This document shows, piece by piece, positions 56,700 through 64,000 of a stretch of 64,000 bases of DNA. Both the position numbers and the translations under genes were made by a program. The notes under the pieces were generated by a model. That model saw only the letters and a list, made by a program, of their open reading frames with translations, did no database searches and was not told where the DNA came from. The DNA is from Protopterus annectens (Eukaryota; Chordata; Ceratodontiformes; Protopteridae), in contig NC_056744.1 of assembly GCF_019279795.1 (NCBI RefSeq), positions 907,873,571 through 907,937,570 on the forward strand. Direction: 5' to 3'. The first letter of the stretch is position 1, and every line of letters starts with the position of its first letter.

Positions 56700-57720
56700 G
56701 AAGAACTTTGCTTTATGAGGACAGGATGAATATTTCAAAGAAGTGCTTTTCTCTGTGATAAATATATCTCCCTCCAACATGTTCTACTTATGTTGCTGAA
56801 GAGGTAAAGATCTCTTCAGCACGTCTTTATTCCACCACTAGACTGGCAGATGTGCAATACATCAAAGAGGATAGAGTATGTTGAAGCTCTGTATGCAGAC
56901 AGTGATTGCCTGTCAGTAGCCAGTATGATACTGAAAAGAGGAACAAGGCTGTTGAGACGGTCTGTGTAGTTTTTATGATTTAGGCTCTTTATCTTCTGGA
57001 CACGTGCATAAGTTAGGGGGCACTATACTCACTAATTGGCCTACTGAGTGCTAGTTACAGTGGAAAGATCTCATTGTTGAATCTTAAATGCCGTAGCTCT
57101 ACAGATGAGAAATAAAAAAGGACTTTTTAACAATGGGGGAAACCTGGTGATCGATGGGCAGTTTATTGTCCTTGTAATTTCACAGGTCCCTAACTATTGG
57201 ATTCATTTTCAGGGATGTGTTGATGTGATGACTATAGGGCATGTCATGCTTTCCAAGGGAGACTGTTCTACATTTTAAAACATTCCGTTGAGTACGTGGT
57301 TATGGCACCAGCTGTTTGTTTGGGAAAGGCCTGCTTGTGGGATCTTGGTGTCCTCTGGAGAGTTTATGATGGCACCAAGCTTGCAGTCATCTGCACAGCT
57401 GGTCAACTACAAACCCTTGGGCATTAAACTTTTCAGAAGTCAAAGGTAAAATAAAGAGGAATGGCCCAAGGACTGAACCTTGTGGTATGCAACTAGTTTT
57501 CAGGTCTTTCGGAGGAGGTGAAGGTGCCTACCTAATTTCCTGGGTTTTAGTTGTGAACCAGGTGCTATCCAGTGGTTTATGTGGAAGTTAACATTTAGCG
57601 GAGAGAGTATATCCACAATACCCAAGCATGGGATGGTGTTCATCACCTTTGCAAGGTCTAGAGAGAGCATTTTTTTCATGGAAGCCACCTGTGGGGGGTA
57701 TACCGCTTCTCCCCACCTCT
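56700..57720 (-). mobile_element. CR1 LINE, strongly decayed copy
   Basis: Follows the CR1 order on the minus strand: a C-terminal-like segment near 56760-56830, the aagggaga and ttgcagtcatctgc segments (57250-57400), a ctgaaccttgtgg block equal to the GVPQGS region (57470), and LDLAKVMNTIPCLGIVDIL (57500-57688), equal to LDLAKAFDTIPHSGI. The most eroded CR1 in the window, so likely the oldest. Confidence 0.65.
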
Positions 57721-57884
57721 TTATGCAGCGTTATGGTGATTAATTATAATCCGTACCATTTTGCCAGTTTCTGTTTGCCCTTTTGCATTTAAGTCTTTTT
57801 TAAGTAGTAACATTTTCTGAAGTCTCTGGTCTACAGGTCTTTTTCTGTCCTCATAACCTGGAATCCCACTTTATACATGAGGGG

Positions 57885-57930
57885 TAAATGGTATGACCAC
57901 AGTCTTGTAAATGGTATGACCACAGTCTTT
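57885..57930. repeat. Two-copy tandem duplication, 23-bp period
   Basis: gtaaatggtatgaccacagt at 57885 and 57908. Confidence 0.88.
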
Positions 57931-57944
57931 GGAAGCAGAGGTCT

Positions 57945-59130
57945 AAGTGTTTAGAGCATAAGTTCAGCTTCTCTTAAATCCATAAAAAACAAAACTCTTA
58001 CTATTCTCAACAAAACCATTCTCAACTGATTTCAAAGTATACTCACTGGATAACACAGAAATCCAAACAGTTACCTCAGCCAAACTACTAGGCGTTACCA
58101 TAGATAATAAACTAACTTTTGAGCACCATGTCTGCAATAGCATTAAAACAATACATATCAAACTAGGAACTCTCTATAGACAAAAATCTTGCCTGGATTA
58201 CTCTACCAGAAAAACCCTTGCCAACACCTTTTTGCTTCCCTCTCTTATATGCAGCTCCTTTATACACCAATTTACAGTCTTCTCTTTAAAAACAAGCTCC
58301 AATCCTGCTACCATAAAATCGCCAAGTTTGTCACAGGCCACTTTTACCATTTGCATCACTGCCTAGCCCTGAAGGAACTGAAGTGGCTTGAACTCACTCG
58401 CCATCTAAACCTACTTCAGCTGTCTGCTGCACATAAAATGTTGTTTTCTCCTTATAGTTGCCCTGCACTCAAATGTGTCCTAAAACCCTGTATTCCTTCT
58501 AGATCCCTCTGCTCTGAAAAAAAAACTGTCTACAGCCCAAATAAAAGAGCTGGACAGTGCCTGTATTCTTATAGTACTGCTAAGCTCTGGAACTCTTTGC
58601 CAACAGACATTACAACCATTGACAGTTTCCATAACTTCAAACACACCCTGAAAATTACTTTCTCTCTACTCGGAACTGCCCCTGCTCTTTCCCTAATAAG
58701 CAAACGCTGTTCACCTTCTTGTTCCTTTCCTTTTTCCACTTTTGATCCCTTTACCTTGAATCTCTTACACTATTTGCACCTTAAACTTTTTATATCCTAC
58801 TCTACATTTTTTCTAAATATATTCTTCTCTTCTTTCTAGTACTTTCTCTACACTTCTCTCTCTTGTAGAACTTAAAATATAAGGTGTAACCTGCAACATT
58901 TCTTTAATATCATCTGTCTTATACATATTCTATTACTGTATCTTCCTATTTATATTTATGTTGTATTATTTATTTTGCATATCCTTTAATACCTGCTTTT
59001 GTTTTGTTTATGTACTATGTTTTAACTGTATGTATTCATGTGGACCTTTTCTCCCCGGGCCTCTGCTGAAAATGGGTCCTTGACCCAGTCGGAGTTTCCT
59101 GGTAAACCAATGTTAAATAAATAAATAATC
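57945..59130 (+). mobile_element. L2/Rex1-like LINE, 5'-truncated plus copy
   Basis: Same family as 22428-26215: shared C-terminal readings and the same 3' block (ccgggcctctgctgaaaatg, then cagtcggagtttcctggtaa). It ends with TAAA repeats at about 59113-59128, the tail form typical of this LINE group. Confidence 0.8.
58050..58839 (+). pseudogene. L2/Rex1-like ORF2 C-terminal half
   Basis: Before 58189, SAKLLGVTIDNKLTFEHHV follows the reverse-transcriptase core. The open frame 58189-58839 (216 codons) reads KLQSCYHKIAKFVTGHFYHL, LALKELKWLEL, SRSLCSEKK and TAKLWNSLPTDITTIDSFHN. The last block is the standard ending of this LINE group. It lacks endonuclease and most of the catalytic domain, being 5'-truncated. 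It remains open for over 200 codons, so this copy is less eroded than the one at 22.4 kb. Confidence 0.75.
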
Positions 59131-61677
59131 CTAGAGCTCCATTTCTTCTTCCTCTTTTTAAGTTAAGTTCTCTCCACGACAAGAGCTCCTTATATCTCTT
59201 CTACCTAGGCGAGGAGTTTTCTCTCCGATCTCTAAAAGAACCTTGCTTCTCCCTTGGGCCTTTTTTACCGGTTCCTGGTGAGTGTTAGCTTTCTTCTAAA
59301 GTTACTCTGTTTTTTATTTTTATTTTAAATTCTTCTTAATTTTGATTTTGTCATAGAACTTTTACCTTCCCTAACTTTTTCCGTTTCTCTCCTATTTTGT
59401 GTATTTTGGTTCTTCTTTGTTTACTTGGGCCTTCTCTTCCTTGCCGAAGTTTCCCTAAAGGTGTTACTATAATTGTCTACATTTTATTGTGGTGTATTTC
59501 TAGTATTGTTACTGTAATTTCTATATTTTCTGGTCTGGTATAACTGCCTTGTCAGCCCCAGTGTGTTTTGTGATAGAAAAAACAGTAGGCTTCTGAGGGA
59601 AAAGCAAGCCTGAGGATTAGATTCAAAGTGTGATGCGCCTGTCTCTATGGTCCTCTCGACAGGCGCTCACACTAGCAATCTCTAAGCTGGGCCTTTGCAG
59701 GCTTGTCCCTCCTGTGCTGTGGCCAAGCTGTCAGGAAGTCCACAGTTTCTGTGGAAAAACAAATCCCGCTGAGCCGGCTTATTTGAAGCTCGGCTCGCTC
59801 CTGTCTGTCTTCGGAGGAAGCCCTCTCTAACGCATCGGTCGCCGGCTCGGCTTCCTGCCGTTTCCCTCAGCCCATTCAACCTTTGCCTTTGAAACAAGGT
59901 CGCCGTCTCATGGCTCTAGGTCATCGAGTTTGGGTCTCTCCCTCGGCTTCAGAGGATGATGAGTTCGATAAAGCCTAGGTGGAGGCGCTAGCCCAGATGC
60001 TTCAGAGACCGAGAGAAGAGATGTGCCATCGAGGTCCATCCTCTTTTTCATGACCTCTCCAGGTTCAGTGAGCCGGTAAAGGCGGGAACCGGTCCTCATG
60101 CCATTTCGAGTCGACGGGCGAGGAACGTGTCTGCCTTCCAGAGAAGTGGCTTCTGTGACTACTTAAATCGAGCTCCGTCGCCGGATGCTTCAGGTGACTC
60201 ATCAGTTGGTGCTTGCCCGGTCCTCCTCTCTCGGGTGTGCCCGGGCGCTTTTGAGTTGAACTCTCGTCAGGCCTGACTCTGACCGTCGGGGCGAGAGCCG
60301 GTTCTGCTCTCTCCGTCATTAAATCCGTTCCTGGCTGTACCGGAGAATCTCGGCGGACTTCGGAGGTCGGCTCCTGGGTGACTGCCATCGGGGGGCTGAG
60401 TGAGCCCCCTCCTGGATGCGATCTCAGGGGCTAAACTGGACCCACCTCTGATGCGACCTCGGAGCAGTCGACTCCGGCCGCCCCTGTGGGGTCAAGTGAT
60501 CTCCCTCTCCAGGATCCCTGATTCTGATTTGGCCTCCCCTCCCCTCGGAAGAGGAAGTGGAAGCTCTCACATGCACCTGAGGGAGTCTATCGGACAACTT
60601 CTCTCTGGCAGAAGAGGAGGGTTCCCCTCACCTTCTGAAGGGGTCTCGACACAGACGAGCTCTGAAAACAGAGACAGAGCCAGCCCTCAACCCTATCAAA
60701 GGCAGAGAGGATTGATCTTGAAGGCGTTGGGCTCTCAGACCCCTCTCCCTTCCACCCCCTTGACCCCCTCCCTCCACCCTCCTGCAGGTGGTCCACCTTC
60801 TGGCATCCTGATTCAGTGATTCAGTGGACCAGGGAGACCAGGAGAATTCATCCACAGCTATCTCAGGCCAAGCAATTTTTTTATCCTTCCAAATCCATCT
60901 AAGAGTGTGCTTTCCCCAGAGGTTTAAGGAACTGGCTCTGTGCATGTGCTGTCCATCCTTCCAAGGACCCCAATCTAGGTCCGCTGGATCCGGTTGAGAG
61001 CCGGAGGAACAAGAAAGCGACATTTATGCATTGCGGACTGGAATTACCTGTGACATTTCGCACCAGGCTTCCAAAGGGACTTGATCAAGGGCGAGTGAAA
61101 TTCAAAGAGTGAAATGTTACAGCTGGAGTGAGCCAAGAAAAAATGTTCCGCTTGTGCGCAGAAAATGACTGTTGGCTGCTATCTCCATCGCTCTCTCTTA
61201 TCTCTCTGATTCCTTTGGCAAATGCAGGGACAGGGGGCAGGGCCAGCAGCTCTGAAGCGCGCCTGGATGCGACTATGCAACTTTGCGGAATTCCTCAGGC
61301 GTGCTCACGAACTCCCAGCACGACGGATGATCTCTTTGGTCCTCAGATCGGAAAGAAACCACATTTGAGTCTTGAGACCCTTGGATGGACCCTTTCTTGC
61401 CATTAGTCCGTTTTCGACGTCTTCTAAGGCTCCCCTTTTGAGGCCAGAAGAGGTGGGGAAGATGTGGTGGGTAAAGCAATCTCAAAGGGACTTAAGCTGG
61501 GCAGCACAGAGTGATTTTTCCTACACCAAAGGCAGAGGGCAAGGCAACAATGGTAGGCGCCGCCTCCTAGCAGAAGGGATGCAGAGGAACCAGGTCGGGG
61601 ACAGCTTTTCTGAACAAGCCCTTTCAGCATCCCTGAGGTGTTGCTTGACTGCCCATCTTTGAGGGCAGAAAATCACT

Positions 61678-62320
61678 TTGTCAGAAGCCCCAGAAGCCTG
61701 GCTGTCCCTGACTCAGCACAAATGGGTACAGTCCATCATTTCCATCTTCTTTTCCGTTTTCCAAATCGCTTTCCAAAATCCCTTCCAATCCCTTCCAGAT
61801 GTTCCATCCTATAAAAGGGATATAGCAGCTTTGGAAATTTCAAAACTGCTTGCAAAAGAGCAATTCAGTCAGTGCCAGCAGACCAACAAGGATCTCTGGA
61901 AGTTTCAGGTTCTTCAAACGGGAACAAAAGACCCGATTTTGGATCTCTTGGATTTCACAAATCAGAAAAAGAAATTCAAGATTTGGATGGTCAGGATGGG
62001 AGATGTCTTCCCCTTTTGGGCAAAGGGACAAAGGATGTGCTCTATAGACCCCAGAGGATTCGCGTACTCACACATACAATGAACAGAGCTGGGCAGAGAT
62101 TCTCGCTCAGGGCTGGAACCAGTCAAAGAGTCATCAGGGCCCTGCCTTTGGTCTCACCACCAGGGTGGGCCCTCCTTAATGCATGGCAGTGGTTTACCAG
62201 TAGCGGAGCGACAAGTGGTCTCACCACCATATTTGGACGACTGGCCTGCGAACAGCTGCCAAGCCCTCCCTTCTCCCATCCAGAGATTATCCTTTCTGAT
62301 TGTCAAACTTTTCGCTAGCT
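61678..62320 (+). pseudogene. DIRS-2 reverse transcriptase, broken
   Basis: KWVQSIIS, then SLPDVPSYKRDIAALEIS and KLLAKE: the well-kept start of DIRS pol. After frameshifts ILDLLDF (in place of ILDLSAL), then MCSIDPRGFAYSHI (position of the SLDL..YYHI catalytic block) and, near 62225, a YLDDWPA reading with both Asp present. The first part stays open over 130 codons although the chain between motifs has many replacements. Confidence 0.65.
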
Positions 62321-63549
62321 TTTCATAAATTAAATTCTTTGTAAAAATTGCGCAATGTTTTCGTTTTATGAGAGCGTTGATTTAATTACATGTCTCCTAT
62401 TTCTCTTGAACCAATGGATATCACACATCTGCAACGGTGACAAATGGAATCAGCAACAACAGAGCAAAAGCCAGGTTAGTTCAACAACAACAGAGCCAAA
62501 GCCTTCTAACGGCCATAAACAGGGCCTCCGCCAAATTTAGTGCCATGCGGATCCCATTGGCGATGCTACACATCAATCTTCATACTCAAGTGAGAATAAT
62601 GGTCATACCTCCTACCAGTAATGTCCAACACCTCCATCTCATTTTCCAGGATATCTTCCCCTCTCATCTCATGGAAGACCATTTTATTTTCCACCTCCTC
62701 TCATTTGTTGTTCCACCTCGGCTGGATGCCTCATGACTGCAGACGGGGGGCATTGCGATCGGGGGAGGTCACAGGGCAGCTTGGCAGCCAAGCGAGGGCC
62801 ACCAGCACATAAATGCATGGGAGATGAGAGCAATTAGCTTTTAGCGTTACCAAGCAAGGTAAGTCTCTTTGGTATGAGCGATTGCAATCCAGACGAACCA
62901 ATATGTCTGTGGTGTGCAATGTAACAAACCGACAGCGAACAACCAGATCATACAGTCACTCTGAGAAGAGAAGCACCCAGACTGTGGCAATCTTCTTCTC
63001 AGCGCTCAGCGCTTGAGCATCGCACACATCCCCGAAGTCCAATCACGCGGACAAGTTGAGCAGGAGCTTGCGTACTCTCCTCAGTGGTGTGGTCTCTGAA
63101 ATGTGAGTGAGAGAGATATTTCTCTCTTGCTGATCTTTTTGCTACTCCCTCAAAGCTACTCCCCAAAACAGCAAGCACAAGAATCCTTTACCAGGCCAAC
63201 CCAGCAGGGCCGCTCTAGTCAGGGTTTGGCAGGGTCCAAGTTTTCTGCATTCAACTTCTTCCTGCTTTTCCTCCTTTCCTCAAGCCTCTCCGTGTCAGAA
63301 AAGCATTAAGCTCAGAAGGCCTTGATCCTCCTCATTGCTCATACTGGCCTTTACAAGTGTGGTTCCCCTTTTCGCTTTTTCTCTTGAGTTTACGTGGAGT
63401 CTGGACCCTAGTTCAAGATCTTTTTGATCCACCAGTCGGGTCAGTTTCATCGCCTCTCCTCTCTGAACCTCCTCTTGGTTCCTCCTCAGCAACCGTAGCC
63501 AGGGCCAGGCAATTATCTCAGGATCGGTGATATTAGAGATATAGCTTCA

Positions 63550-64000
63550 TTACCAAAGATTGAAAAAAGATTTATTGAAGAGTAAGTGGAAGCAGCTTGA
63601 AGCAGTGGGCACAAGGAATAAACATAGAATCTTTCGCTTCCTTCCAACTATTTATCCTGATTCTCCTTGAACTCTCTTCCATGCAGGTTCATCCATCTCT
63701 CTTAAGGTCTTTCTATTTCTAATTTCTAATAATTTTTCATGTAGGCATGCTGAAATCTGTATATGTCCCTAAACTTTGCAAAGCCTTTTTTCTTTTGATT
63801 TCAGACCTCCTATAAGAATCCCTCCTTCTCCTTCTTTGGGACCTAGAATTTATTTCTTTCTTTCTTCTTCCTTTCCTCCCCTGCAGCTTCATAAGCTTCA
63901 AATTATTATCATTGGAATTTCTCAAACTCTTTCTGGTGGCTATCACATCAGCTAGAAGAAGAGAATTTCATTCAAAGCACTCGGTTTCTAAGTTCTCTTA
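63550..64000 (+). pseudogene. DIRS-2 tyrosine recombinase, partial
   Basis: Near the right edge the plus strand reads KLLSLEFLKLFLVAITSARR (about 63898-63957), matching YLSWKTVFLVAITSAKR of DIRS-1 and holding the first catalytic Arg. The remainder is beyond the window. Sequence upstream of it is poorly preserved. Confidence 0.6.

Larger units (their letters stand above)
59200..64000 (+). mobile_element. Second DIRS-type element, decayed, runs off the right edge
   Basis: A pol core at about 61700-62250 and recombinase readings near 63900 place a DIRS element on the plus strand. 59600-61600 has GC-rich, frame-poor sequence of gag character (a SASEDDEFDKA reading near 59945). The left terminus was not located; 59200 is a guess. 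The inverted repeat and complementary region would lie outside the window. Different in sequence from DIRS-1. Confidence 0.65.

Overview
The window looks like a piece of a large, repeat-crowded, AT-rich vertebrate genome. Two coding exons of a host gene were recognised; almost all other coding-like sequence is decayed mobile DNA. The mix (L1/Tx1, CR1, an L2/Rex1-like LINE, RTE, Penelope, DIRS, Ngaro-like and Harbinger remnants, tRNA-derived SINEs) fits an amphibian such as a caecilian or salamander, or a lungfish. The sequence alone does not decide between them. There are no prokaryotic features and no tRNA or rRNA genes.

Host gene: two plus-strand exons, 36427-36546 and 43278-43423, encode the first 84 residues of holocytochrome c-type synthase (HCCS, the mitochondrial enzyme that attaches heme to cytochromes c). 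Both splice boundaries are canonical and join in frame. I saw no later exon, so the rest should lie beyond the right end, making the next intron longer than 20 kb. The promoter and any upstream 5' UTR exon were not identified.

Layout, left: 1-7990 is a minus-strand CR1 copy split by a nearly complete 7.2 kb minus-strand L1, flanked by a 17-bp target-site duplication. 8030-10000 holds a Harbinger remnant. 10-16 kb has SINEs, a small hairpin, a DIRS remnant, a Ngaro-like reverse-transcriptase fragment and an 88-bp-arm foldback. 16-30.5 kb is stacked LINEs: CR1-A (minus), RTE-1 (plus), CR1-B (minus, itself interrupted by a 3.8 kb L2/Rex1-like LINE), and a Tx1/L1-like element (plus).

Layout, middle and right: 30.5-36.4 kb is mostly unrecognised but contains a 1.06 kb palindrome built of smaller palindromes (34870-35927), ending 0.5 kb before the first HCCS coding exon. 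HCCS intron 1 of the visible pair holds RTE-2, in which about 1.1 kb has been replaced by a Penelope-like element. The next intron holds CR1-C (with an SGNH-esterase ORF1), a structurally complete DIRS element (50511-56481) with inverted ends and an internal complementary region, a decayed CR1, a second copy of the L2/Rex1-like LINE, and a second, older DIRS running off the right edge.

The reverse transcriptases are broken by frameshifts or stops, often at homopolymer runs, and three of them carry an Asp-to-Asn change in the catalytic motif. These copies therefore look inactive; some breaks could be sequencing errors.
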